Origin: CAYFJO01 sp964343305
GTDB lineage: Bacteria; Planctomycetota; Planctomycetia; Pirellulales; Pirellulaceae
Assembly (NCBI GenBank): GCA_964343305.1
Contig: CAYFJO010000251.1
Span: 1 to 15,664 of the forward strand
Direction of reading: 5' to 3'
DNA: 15,664 nt
Shown here one piece after another: positions 1 to 7,534 of this stretch. The notes beneath the pieces were generated by a model that saw nothing but the letters and a program-made list of their open reading frames with translations, was not told the origin of the DNA and searched no databases. The position numbers were made by a program, and so were the translations under genes. Each line of letters starts with the position of its first letter. Position 1 is the first letter of the stretch.

Positions 1-1475
1 CGCCACATGTCGTATTTCGGTTGGGCGTACTTGTCGTAGAACGCGTCGAGTCGTTTTTTCAATTCGTTACGGGTTTCACCATGGGCAGCGTCCGCGACGA
101 GGTTGTTGAACTCGTCAGGATCGTTTTTCAGATCATAGAGTTCATGCGGCCCGTTGGGATGGCGATGCACATATTTCCAACGTTCGGTCCGGATACAACG
201 CAGGCCCTCGAATTCGTAAAAGACGTAGCTGGACTCGTGAGAGTTCAGCCCCGTAGCGTTCGAAGTCTCACGACTCCGGCTACGAAGCACATCTGAAAAG
301 TCCCGACCGGGCGACTTCGGTTTTTCCGGCATCTTGTCGCCGAGTCCCACCTGATTCAGCAGCGTCGGCATGCAGTCGTAGTTCGCAACCATCCGATCCG
401 ACGTCGCGCCGGCTTTGATCTTGCCCGGCTGCCGCCAGATCATGGGAATCCGCATCATGGCGTCGTGGGCCGTGACCGGACGCGTGTGATCGCCCATACC
501 GAAGAACCCGCCATGACCACCGGCCCAGCCCTGATCGGCTACGAACACGACGATCGTATTTTCATCCAGCCCGTGCTTCTTCAGTGTTTCCATCACCGTC
601 CCGACACCGTCGTCCACACCGCTCACTTCGGTCGCCACCCGGCGGATCGAAACGGGGTTGTTGTGATAGTCGAGATTATTGAACTGCCACGGATGAGCCG
701 GCTCGCGCGGGAACGACGGCAACTCCTTATCCGAGTAGTACTCTGCGTGCCGGTTGCGGCCTTCGCGCAACAGCAACCGGCTGAGTGCATACGGTCCGTT
801 GTACGAGAGGAACAGAAAGAACGGCTTATCTTTCTTGACGCTCTGCTCGATGTACTTCACCGCGTGACCAGTCCAGAAGTCGGTAAGATATTGCGGTTCT
901 TTGCGGAGCTTGCCGTCTTCGATGATCTGAGCGTCGTAGAACGTGCTCGTCCCGCCGTGTGGCATCGTGATCCAATAATCATCAAACCCTTCATGCGGAT
1001 GCAGGTTGTCGCCAAGATGCCACTTGCCCACGAGCCCGCACGAGTAGCCCGCATCGCGCAGCACTTCCGGCAGCGACGTGAATTCATCGAGCGTGTTGCG
1101 TGCTTCCGGTCCCACCTGCAACCGCCCGCCGAACAGAAAACAATGCACGCCATGCTGCGACGGAACAAGGCCGGTCAAAAACGTCGCCCGCGTTGGCGAG
1201 CAAACCGGGTTCGACGCAAAAGCTCGCGTGAACAGCGTCCCCTCGCGAGCCAGCTGGTCGATGTTGGGCGTGCGGATGTCCTTGTTACCGTAACAACCCA
1301 ACGTCCACGCGCCGTGGTTGTCGGTCACGATCACCACGACGTTCGGCATTCTGCCGGATTCGGCGTGGGCAGGAAGCGAGAATCCGTCGAAGATCAGCGC
1401 GACGAGCGAGATCAATAGACCAGATGTTCTCATGCGGTTCGTGACGGCCAGAAGGCGTTGAAGCGAGTTATTCAT
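1..1475 (-). CDS. Exported sulfatase (S1/arylsulfatase type), C-terminus cut by the window edge
   Basis: About 491 residues are present and the stop lies beyond base 1. Sulfatases of this family hydrolyse sulfate esters, here probably on polysaccharide in the periplasm. The N-terminus has a basic stretch and a hydrophobic segment (about residues 19-34) ending in PAHAES, which looks like a signal peptide. The metal-binding start TDNHG is at residues 51-55. The nucleophile motif CSPTR begins at Cys92, which would be converted to formylglycine. GKWHLGD and VADQGW, both typical of the family, follow. The ATG at 1475 is preceded by GGAGAG; the next ATG at 1433 has no ribosome binding site. Residues about 398-417 are encoded entirely by a REPIN-like repeat (224-284) that keeps the frame and lies before the C-terminal subdomain. 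This is the last gene visible in the minus-strand operon. Substrate cannot be told from sequence. Confidence 0.93.
   Translation of the reverse strand, partial: MNNSLQRLLAVTNRMRTSGLLISLVALIFDGFSLPAHAESGRMPNVVVIVTDNHGAWTLGCYGNKDIRTPNIDQLAREGTLFTRAFASNPVCSPTRATFLTGLVPSQHGVHCFLFGGRLQVGPEARNTLDEFTSLPEVLRDAGYSCGLVGKWHLGDNLHPHEGFDDYWITMPHGGTSTFYDAQIIEDGKLRKEPQYLTDFWTGHAVKYIEQSVKKDKPFFLFLSYNGPYALSRLLLREGRNRHAEYYSDKELPSFPREPAHPWQFNNLDYHNNPVSIRRVATEVSGVDDGVGTVMETLKKHGLDENTIVVFVADQGWAGGHGGFFGMGDHTRPVTAHDAMMRIPMIWRQPGKIKAGATSDRMVANYDCMPTLLNQVGLGDKMPEKPKSPGRDFSDVLRSRSRETSNATGLNSHESSYVFYEFEGLRCIRTERWKYVHRHPNGPHELYDLKNDPDEFNNLVADAAHGETRNELKKRLDAFYDKYAQPKYDMW
224..284. repeat. REPIN-like double hairpin (family 1, copy a) inside the sulfatase gene
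   Basis: Two inverted GTAG-hairpin units face each other. On the plus strand the left unit is GTAG, then CTGGACTC, loop GTGA, GAGTTCAG. The right unit, read on the minus strand, is GTAG, CCGGAGTC, GTGA, GACTTCGA. It is the same family as the copies at 3698, 5290, 6045 and 7379 but is shorter (61 bases) and lies in coding sequence. Read on the minus strand it is open in the sulfatase frame and encodes RSRSRETSNATGLNSHESSY. It is the most diverged copy, and its stems keep pairing apart from G-T wobbles. Confidence 0.88.
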
Positions 1476-1499
1476 AATCAGGTTCTCTCCACGTAGGTC

Positions 1500-1553
1500 G
1501 TAGGTCCGTCTCTCCGAGACGGACAAATGCGAGTCTCGGAGAGACTCGCCTAC
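1500..1553. repeat. REPIN-like double hairpin, second family
   Basis: The left unit is GTAG followed by GTCCGTCTC, loop TCC, GAGACGGAC. The right unit, read on the minus strand, is GTAG followed by GCGAGTCTC, loop TCC, GAGACTCGC. Both hairpins have perfect 9-base arms although the outer stem bases differ between the two units, so changes on one side are matched on the other. It fills the gap between the DUF1080 gene stop (1567) and the sulfatase start (1475). A partial extra copy of the CGTAGGTC start precedes it at 1492-1499. The core sequence differs from family 1 but the GTAG-plus-hairpin layout is the same. Confidence 0.85.
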
Positions 1554-1566
1554 ACGACGATCGCAC

Positions 1567-3668
1567 TCATTCCCTGGGTGCCTTGCCGAGAGGCCGAAGT
1601 TCGTATCGTCGAACGAACATCTCGGCCTGCTCGGTCTGCAACAGTAGTTTTCCGAAATCGGGTTTGGCTTCGAATGCCTCGTTCACGACGACACCGTTGA
1701 CTTTGTAGAGCAGATGCCCGCCGTCGGCGATGACTTCCATCCGAGTCCACTCGCCGAGCGGACTCTCCACATCGTCTTTGCCGCGGAAGCCAATCTTGTC
1801 CACCCAATCCGGATCACGCCCGAACCAATTGATGCGGCCGCGCGAGAGCGTGATCCGCTCGCCGCCTTTCTTCCACACCTTTTCGCCGTCGCGGTCTTTC
1901 GTGATCTCGGCCGTCAGCGATGTGGGCAGTACCTGGCCCGTAACGGGATCGGATCCGGTCAGCACCAGAATATCGCCGACGCCGCCTTCTATGATCTGGG
2001 CCTCGATCGACGCCATCCACGTGTTGCCGAAGCCGCCGTTGGGTCCCCAGCAGTGCAGCAGAACGCCCGAATCGCGTGTTCGATCGACGCGGCTGCCCCA
2101 TGTCTTCTCACCCCATTTGAACTCGATGATCAGGTGGTAGTCGCGATAGGCACGGTTCGTAATCAGCCCGCCGTACCCTTCGCCGGAGATGTGAATCATG
2201 CCGTCTTTGACCGTGAAGACTTTGTTGGGGTCGGAGTACTTCAAGTCCCGAATCCACGTGTAAAAACCTTCGAGGTTCTTGCCGTTGAACAGTTTTATCG
2301 GACCGTCGGCCGGGCTGACCGCGATGTCGCGCGAAGGCGGCTCGGCTGGTTCGCCCGGCAGCTCGCGAATCGAGATGTTGCGGAACGCGACCGGATCGTT
2401 ATGTCCCGCGAAACCGAAATGCCCGCGCTTGCTTTTCACACCCGCCGGCATCTCGCCGTCCTTCGATTCGGTGACCTGGCTGAGATCTGCGTCAAGAATT
2501 GTGAAGCCGTCAATTCGACTTTGACGTGCGAGCCTCGCATGGTCACTTGTTGGAAATTCCACTGGCCAGTCGGCCGCAAGTAACCTCGATGAGCCGGCAC
2601 CAAACCGTACACCGCCCCGTGAAACTGCCTCGGATCAAGTTCCGCGTACTTCGGATGCTCCGAGTCGAGAACCTGCAGTTCAAGTCCGACGAGATGAGGC
2701 CGGCCCTCGCCGGGATACCGAATCGCCAGCCCGTTGTTGCCGCCCGGCGGCAGCTTGAATTCCAGTCGGGCGATGAAATCGGAATACTCTTTCTCGGTGA
2801 AGACGTTTCCGCCTTTGCCTTCCTTGCACACGATCGCGCCGTCAACGATTTCGTAGTTCTCGACATCACCGGTCCAGCCGCTGAAGTCGCTTCCGTTGAA
2901 GATGCTCTCGAAGCGGTCGCCACTGCCGCGCTCAGCAAGAATCCCATTTGCCTCATCCGCTGCGATCTCACGGATGAAGATGTTGCGGAAGTACAGTGTA
3001 TTGCCGTGGTTCTGCAATTCAATCTGGCCACGGTGATAGATCGGCAAGTCGCGCTGCCAAATGTTTTCCATCACGACATCGTCCGCGACAACCTGCCCGT
3101 TCAGCTTGACGGTGGCTCGCTCGCCGACCATCCGAATGTAGAATGTGTTCCACTGACCAACCGGCTTATCGGCCTTGACCAGCGGGAAACGCGGGTTATT
3201 CCTGTTGTTCCAGAACGCGCCGGAGCCGTTTTCCGCTCCGTGGCGAAAGTACTTCTCGAAATTCGTATCCCAAATCTGCACTTGCGGACTGCCGCGCAGA
3301 TAGATGCCGCTGTCGCCCCCTTCGAGGATCTTCCAATCGACGTACAGTTCAAAGTCGCCGTAGTCCTTGTCGGTACACAGGCTCTTGCCTTTGCCATCGA
3401 AAACCAGCGCACCGTCAACGACCTTCCAATGTGCCCGCATGACTTCGTCGGCTTCCGTTTGAGCGGACGCCAGTTCTTCCGGCGACATCTCGGCGCGTGT
3501 CTTTGGATTGCCGACCAGTCCTTTCCAACCGGCCAGATCCTGGCCGTTAAACAACGGCGTGAAGCCTGCTGGTGGTTCGGCATAAACTGCCATCGCCGAC
3601 AGCCACAAACCGCTCACCGCAAGAACAAGGAACGCGATCGCAAAGGATAGTCGAGAAGTTTGTCTCAT
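1567..3668 (-). pseudogene. Triple-domain DUF1080 (3-keto-disaccharide hydrolase-like) exported protein with a -1 frameshift
   Basis: Two minus-strand frames together encode one protein: 3668 down to about 2510, then 2510 down to 1567. With one base restored it would be about 700 residues. Residues 1-31 form a signal peptide (hydrophobic run, then AVYAEPP). Three DUF1080/LamG-like jelly-roll domains follow, each opening with an LFNG or IFNG motif: about 35-235 (PLFNGQDLAGW), 255-430 (IFNGSDFSGW) and 456-695 (KLFNGKNLEGF). DUF1080 proteins cleave 3-keto-glycosides made by sugar 3-dehydrogenases, which fits the Gfo/Idh/MocA gene just upstream. The break is in GTCGAATTGACGGC on the minus strand. 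One extra A (TTGAACGGC) would give VELNGFTILD and join the frames exactly. It may be a real mutation or a sequencing error. No other defect is seen. Most DUF1080 proteins have one or two domains. Confidence 0.88.
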
Positions 3669-3697
3669 GGTTTTTCCCTGGTTTGGGTTTTGATGTT

Positions 3698-3769
3698 CGT
3701 AGCCGGAGTCGTGAGACTTCGGTTTTTTCAGTTTCTCGCGTCGTCCGAATTCTCACGAATTCGGCTACG
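3698..3769. repeat. REPIN-like double hairpin (family 1, copy b)
   Basis: The left unit is GTAG, CCGGAGTC, loop GTGA, GACTTCGG. The right unit, read on the minus strand, is GTAG, CCGAATTC, GTGA, GAATTCGG. About 20 unpaired, T-rich bases separate them. It lies between the oxidoreductase stop (3793) and the DUF1080 gene start (3668), 29 bases before that ATG. The variable stem base pair is G-C on the left and T-A on the right, so pairing is kept. Confidence 0.92.
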
Positions 3770-3792
3770 GGCCAGTCCTTCGTCATTAGTCG

Positions 3793-5271
3793 TTACCCCG
3801 CCGGCGGTTTCCCATCGACCCACGGTCCTGCGAGTTTCTGGTATGCGGGCGGGAACATCACACTGCCGGTGTCCCCGGCCTTCCAGCCGGGGACGTGATG
3901 CGGCTTGGCCTCAGCCTTCGACATTTTCTCCCAACGGTCCGCCCAACTGCTGTTGCCGTCACTTGTGTTGCCCTTGCGATCGACGTGAAAGACCTTGCCT
4001 TCGCGGTAGCTGCGGACCGCCAGGTTCACAAGCGTGACCGCGGCGGCGCCGAGTTCCGGATCGTTGTTGACCATCGCGGGTTTGCCGGCGTCGATCGCAT
4101 CGAGCCAGTTGGCAAAGTGCATCGTGTTGATGTCGTGCTTCGTTGCGGCCTCGAACGTCTGGCGTTTCAACTTGCTGTTGAGCGTCACCTGTGGCCGTTC
4201 CGGCAAAAATTCGAACGTCCCTTTGCCGCTGTTACTCGAACAATTCTTCTCGAAACGCAGCAACCCATGATGACCGCGGATCAAATGGTCCAGCTTCAGT
4301 TCCTCGGACACCATCGTGCTGCTGACCAGTCCCTGCACGCCTTCATGAAAATCGGCGATGATCGATGCCACGTCGGCCACTTCGCGATCGTCGTATTCCA
4401 GAAAGATCCCGCCGCCACCGACCACGCGCCCTGGATTGCGCAAGCCCGTCGCTTTCAACATGCCAGTCACGCGATGCACAAACAGATCGGAGAACATGCC
4501 GTACCCGAACGGCCAATAGCAGCGCCACTGGCCGAAGATGGCGCGATCGAATGGCATGTCTGGCGCCAGTCCCTCGTCCACACCGAGAAAGCGGCGAAAA
4601 TCGACCGATTGAGGCGTCATCTCTTTGGTGATCACATTGTGCCGCGACATGCCGAATTTGCCGTTGCGGGCACACTCGGTCTGGAATTGCACGACTTTGC
4701 CGAGCTTACCGTCGTTGATCATCTCGCGAGCCATGTCCCAAACCGGCAGGCTGGTCGATTGCACGCCGACCTGCATCACACAGCCGCTGGACTTCCACGC
4801 CCGCACGACCTGTTTCGCTTCGTCGCACGTGTGCGTCATCGGCTTTTCGCAGAAGACGTGCTTGCGCGCGTCGAGCGAATCGATTGTCTGCTTCGCGTGC
4901 CAGTGATCGGGCGTGGCGATGCAGACGGCATCGAGCTTCCCGCGCAACAGCATCTCGCGGTAGTCGTCGTAGGTTTCCGGCGTGACGCCCGTCTCCGCCT
5001 TGATGTAGCCCACCGCCTGATCGCGATGCACGGTGTACACATCGTTGATCGCGACGATGTCGATGTTGTGACCCAACTTGCGAAGCTTGACCAACGTCTT
5101 GACGTGCGTTCCAAAGCCTCTCCGTCCAGTCCCAATGACGCCAATTCGCAAACGTTCATTCGCTCCCTTGGGCCGCGCCGTGGCAGGTGCCCTTAGTATT
5201 CCCGGAGCAGCCGCGCCGGTTGCCGTGGTCTTGATGAAATCGCGTCGCGACACGTTATCGATTTTGCTCAT
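3793..5271 (-). CDS. Tat-exported Gfo/Idh/MocA-family sugar oxidoreductase
   Basis: 492 residues. An NAD(P)-dependent sugar dehydrogenase, probably acting outside the cytoplasm. The N-terminus has a twin-arginine signal (SRRDFIK at residues 8-14), then an Ala/Gly-rich segment. The Rossmann fold begins LRIGVIGTGRRGFG (41-54), followed by VAINDVY (about 73-79), ATPDHWHA and the family EKP motif (Glu142-Lys143-Pro144), whose Lys is catalytic in known members. The C-terminal half has the GFO/IDH alpha-beta fold and is Gly/His-rich. ATG 5271 is chosen over ATG 5277, two codons upstream, because GGAG stands six bases before 5271 but directly against 5277. With the neighbouring DUF1080 gene it suggests a 3-keto-sugar route: oxidation at C3, then cleavage. 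Planctomycetes carry many such paralogues, so the substrate is unknown. Confidence 0.95.
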   Translation of the reverse strand: MSKIDNVSRRDFIKTTATGAAAPGILRAPATARPKGANERLRIGVIGTGRRGFGTHVKTLVKLRKLGHNIDIVAINDVYTVHRDQAVGYIKAETGVTPETYDDYREMLLRGKLDAVCIATPDHWHAKQTIDSLDARKHVFCEKPMTHTCDEAKQVVRAWKSSGCVMQVGVQSTSLPVWDMAREMINDGKLGKVVQFQTECARNGKFGMSRHNVITKEMTPQSVDFRRFLGVDEGLAPDMPFDRAIFGQWRCYWPFGYGMFSDLFVHRVTGMLKATGLRNPGRVVGGGGIFLEYDDREVADVASIIADFHEGVQGLVSSTMVSEELKLDHLIRGHHGLLRFEKNCSSNSGKGTFEFLPERPQVTLNSKLKRQTFEAATKHDINTMHFANWLDAIDAGKPAMVNNDPELGAAAVTLVNLAVRSYREGKVFHVDRKGNTSDGNSSWADRWEKMSKAEAKPHHVPGWKAGDTGSVMFPPAYQKLAGPWVDGKPPAG

Positions 5272-5289
5272 GATCATCTCCTTGTTTCA

Positions 5290-5359
5290 GTAGCCGGAGT
5301 CGTGAGACTTCGGTCTGTTTTCATTTCTCGTGATCCGAATTCTGACGAATTCGGCTACG
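5290..5359. repeat. REPIN-like double hairpin (family 1, copy c)
   Basis: The left unit is GTAG, CCGGAGTC, loop GTGA, GACTTCGG. The right unit, read on the minus strand, is GTAG, CCGAATTC, loop GTCA, GAATTCGG. The loop has changed while the stem is intact. It lies between the transaldolase-like stop (5375) and the oxidoreductase start (5271) and ends about five bases before the GGAG ribosome binding site. Confidence 0.92.
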
Positions 5360-5374
5360 TGCGCCGGTCGGGAC

Positions 5375-6034
5375 CTACTCCGGCGTGGCGTCCCACGCGT
5401 TTTGAAAAATCTCTTCGCCCATGTTCGTGTATGGATTGCAAAAACTGTCTTGGTAAACTGCCGCCGCGGCTGTCACGCAGTGTGCACCGGCAACCACAGC
5501 GTCTCCGATCTGGCGGCCATTGCGAATCGCGGCGGCGATGATCTCGGCCTTGTAGCCGAAGTTGTCGAGCATCGTGCGTATTTCACGGATCAGGGTCGCC
5601 GGCGAATCGCCATGCTGTTCCTTCCAGCCGAGAAACGGGCTGATGAACGCCGCTCCGGCACGTGCCGCATGCCACGCCTGAGCCACCGAGAAGATCAACG
5701 TCGCATTCACACGTACGCCTTGAGACGTCAATTCGCGCATCGCCTTGAAACCACCTTCGCTCGCACCGACTTTGATCACAAAGTTCGGCGACAGTTTGCT
5801 CAATTCGACGCCTTCGGCAACGATCTCTTTCCAGTCCGTCAAATGCGGATTGACCTCGACGCTGATCGGCTTTTCGGTCCCACCGAATAACTCTGCGATC
5901 TCCGCGATCACCTGACGAAACGGCTTGCCCGAAGCTTGCACGTGCTTTGGGTTGGTCGTCAGTCCGTCCACATCCCACAGCTCCAATGCATGTTTGATTT
6001 CGTCGGTCTTTGCGCTGTCGAGAAAGAGTTTCAT
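5375..6034 (-). CDS. Transaldolase / fructose-6-phosphate aldolase-like enzyme (short TalC/Fsa type)
   Basis: 219 residues, the normal size of the short single-domain transaldolase/FSA subfamily. It forms an (alpha/beta)8 barrel that makes or breaks C3-C4 bonds of keto-sugar phosphates through a Schiff base. Visible motifs are LFLDSA (3-8, with the Asp conserved near the N-terminus), LTTNPK (25-30), VIKVG with the expected Schiff-base Lys88, VNATLIFS and the GAAFISPF strand. The residue after TTNP is Lys where Ser is usual. The stretch after the catalytic Lys reads VGASEGG rather than the common PMT-E-G, so activity as transaldolase or aldolase is inferred. ATG 6034 follows GGGAGA by five bases. 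It lies between ROK and oxidoreductase genes, linking the locus to cytoplasmic sugar-phosphate metabolism. Confidence 0.9.
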   Translation of the reverse strand: MKLFLDSAKTDEIKHALELWDVDGLTTNPKHVQASGKPFRQVIAEIAELFGGTEKPISVEVNPHLTDWKEIVAEGVELSKLSPNFVIKVGASEGGFKAMRELTSQGVRVNATLIFSVAQAWHAARAGAAFISPFLGWKEQHGDSPATLIREIRTMLDNFGYKAEIIAAAIRNGRQIGDAVVAGAHCVTAAAAVYQDSFCNPYTNMGEEIFQNAWDATPE

Positions 6035-6044
6035 GTCATTCTCC

Positions 6045-6112
6045 CGTAGCCGAACTCGTGAGAGTTCGGTTGTTGTATGTCAAATCCCCCGAATTCTTAC
6101 GAATTCGGCTAC
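6045..6112. repeat. REPIN-like double hairpin (family 1, copy d)
   Basis: The left unit is GTAG, CCGAACTC, loop GTGA, GAGTTCGG, a perfect hairpin. The right unit, read on the minus strand, is GTAG, CCGAATTC, loop GTAA, GAATTCGG. It lies between the ROK stop (6139) and the transaldolase-like start (6034), directly against the GGGAGA ribosome binding site (6040-6045), so a folded hairpin in the mRNA would stand next to the ribosome entry site. Confidence 0.92.
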
Positions 6113-6138
6113 TTTCGGTCCGGCGGACGGGATCTACT

Positions 6139-7368
6139 TCATCCCACCAGTTTCTCCTTGCCGTTGATTTGCTTGATTAGCGTCTCTTCGTCTTCCGGAA
6201 ATCGCTTGGTGAAACCCAACCATGCCGCACCAAGCGCTCCGGCGAACCCGCCAAGCCGGCCGTCTTCCAAATAGGCCGTCGTGAGGATCGGCGGCAGCGT
6301 GTATTTTCGGAAGGTGCGCTCCATCTGCTGACGCACGATCTGCGAGCAGTTAGGCACTTCGCCTGCCAGCACGATCTTCTCTGGTGCGAAGAGATTCGCG
6401 AGATTAGCAGCCAACATGCCAAGGTGCGTGCCGAGTTGCTCGAAGCGCTCGCGCAACAATTCATCACCCGCTTCGGCCGTGGCAACGATATCCGCCAGTG
6501 ACAGGTCTTCGCCTTTTTCCAACAGCTTCTTTTGTGCCGCAGTTGTCCGTCGCGAGCCGAACAGCTTGCGTGTCGATTCGACGAATCCTTTGGCCGACAC
6601 GAGATCCGTGGCAAGTTGGGGGCCGTCGGCTGTCGGAAAAACGAGATATCCTGCTTCACCGGACATCGCATTCGCGCCGCCATAAAGTTTGCCGTCGATC
6701 ACAATCCCCAGCCCAACACCAGACCGCACCGCCAGACAAACAAAGTTCCGATTGCCGCGTCCACTGCCTCGCAGCAATTCACCATAGGCCACCGCGCGGA
6801 TGTTGTCTTCGATGAACACCGGCGCATCAAACACTTCCTCAAAACGATCCCGCACCGGCACCTGATCAAAATCGGGCAGCAACCGATAGTGCAATACACG
6901 TCCAGCCGCGCAATCGACTTGTCCCGGCGCGGCAATGCCCACAGACAACAGCGGTCGATCTGCCCTGCCTGCTAACCGCTGAGCCAGTGAGATGATTTGC
7001 TTCAGCACGCTTTCGCGCGAGACGCCACTGCGGAATGGCACTTCCTTTTGCTCCAACACTTCGCCGGCAAAATCACACAGAACGGCTCGCGCCCTCAATG
7101 CCTCGAAGTCTAGACCCAGAAAGCAACCGTGCTCGGCGTTGGTGTGCAACGGCGCGCGTCCGCGCGGCGCTGCTGTCGGGTCGCCTTCCACGAGCAATCC
7201 ATCCGCGAGCAACTCTTCCACATAGTTGCCGACCATCGTGGCGTTGATGTTCAAGCGCCGAGCAAGATCGAACCGCAGACAACCACCGCTGCGGAAGACT
7301 TCGTTCAGTATTCCATTCTTCTTGGCTGCCAGTTTAGTTTCACGCGGTCGCGGGTGCATGTTGAACAT
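6139..7368 (-). CDS. ROK-family transcriptional regulator with a degenerate sugar-kinase site
   Basis: 409 residues. Residues about 17-70 form an N-terminal winged helix-turn-helix (LRFDLARRLN, then NATMVGNYVEELLADGLL). A ROK domain follows: LSVGIAAPGQVD (141-152), IEDNIRAVAYGE (186-197), VRSGVGLGIVIDG (214-226) and SGEAGYLVFP (236-245). ROK repressors bind operators and release them on binding a sugar or sugar phosphate. The kinase signature is usually E-N-D-A-N, where the Asp is catalytic. Here it is E-D-N-I-R, so that position holds Asn189. The zinc motif C-x-C-G-x-x-G-C after GExGH is absent. It is therefore probably a pure sensor-repressor. ATG 7368 is preceded by GCGAGG. The longer frame to 7410 starts inside a repeat and would add residues encoded by it. 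It heads the operon and probably regulates it. Confidence 0.92.
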   Translation of the reverse strand: MFNMHPRPRETKLAAKKNGILNEVFRSGGCLRFDLARRLNINATMVGNYVEELLADGLLVEGDPTAAPRGRAPLHTNAEHGCFLGLDFEALRARAVLCDFAGEVLEQKEVPFRSGVSRESVLKQIISLAQRLAGRADRPLLSVGIAAPGQVDCAAGRVLHYRLLPDFDQVPVRDRFEEVFDAPVFIEDNIRAVAYGELLRGSGRGNRNFVCLAVRSGVGLGIVIDGKLYGGANAMSGEAGYLVFPTADGPQLATDLVSAKGFVESTRKLFGSRRTTAAQKKLLEKGEDLSLADIVATAEAGDELLRERFEQLGTHLGMLAANLANLFAPEKIVLAGEVPNCSQIVRQQMERTFRKYTLPPILTTAYLEDGRLGGFAGALGAAWLGFTKRFPEDEETLIKQINGKEKLVG

Positions 7369-7378
7369 CGCCTCGCAA

Positions 7379-7448
7379 GTAGCCGGATTCGTGAGAATTC
7401 GGGGGTGCATGTGCGCAATCGGCCCGAACTCTCACGAGTTCGGCTACG
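7379..7448. repeat. REPIN-like double hairpin (family 1, copy e) in the ROK leader
   Basis: The left unit is GTAG, CCGGATTC, loop GTGA, GAATTCGG. The right unit, read on the minus strand, is GTAG, CCGAACTC, GTGA, GAGTTCGG. It ends 11 bases before the ROK start codon and lies downstream of the predicted minus-strand promoter (7467-7495), so it should be transcribed as most of the roughly 90-base 5' untranslated leader. Confidence 0.92.
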
Positions 7449-7466
7449 AATGTGTAACAAGATGAG

Positions 7467-7495
7467 ATTATGAAAACAGAAATACGATGTGTCAA
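7467..7495 (-). promoter_or_regulatory. Sigma70-type promoter of the minus-strand operon
   Basis: On the minus strand TTGACA (7495-7490), a 17-base spacer and CATAAT (7472-7467) form a near-consensus promoter. Transcription would begin near 7460, about 92 bases before the ROK ATG at 7368. No other promoter this good was noticed in the 1-7500 region, so it probably drives all five genes. Confidence 0.75.
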
Positions 7496-7534
7496 GGAGT
7501 TAGCGCGTGGTTTCTGTTGTGTATCCCGCTGTAT

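Noticed and set aside
465..1418. 317-codon plus-strand open frame
   Set aside because: It is the antisense of the sulfatase gene, whose minus-strand frame has clear family motifs; the plus-strand product has none.
2526..3650. 374-codon plus-strand open frame
   Set aside because: It is the antisense of the DUF1080 gene, with no motif or ribosome binding site.
3895..5196. 433-codon plus-strand open frame
   Set aside because: It mirrors the Gfo/Idh/MocA gene and has no recognisable domain; high GC makes such antisense frames common.
3698..6112. REPINs as simple rho-independent terminators
   Set aside because: The stems are not followed by a T-run on either strand and they lie between genes that appear to form one operon. 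Partial attenuation is not excluded.
224..7448. Repeats as a CRISPR array
   Set aside because: Copies are hundreds to thousands of bases apart, are internally palindromic pairs, and have no spacers or cas genes nearby.
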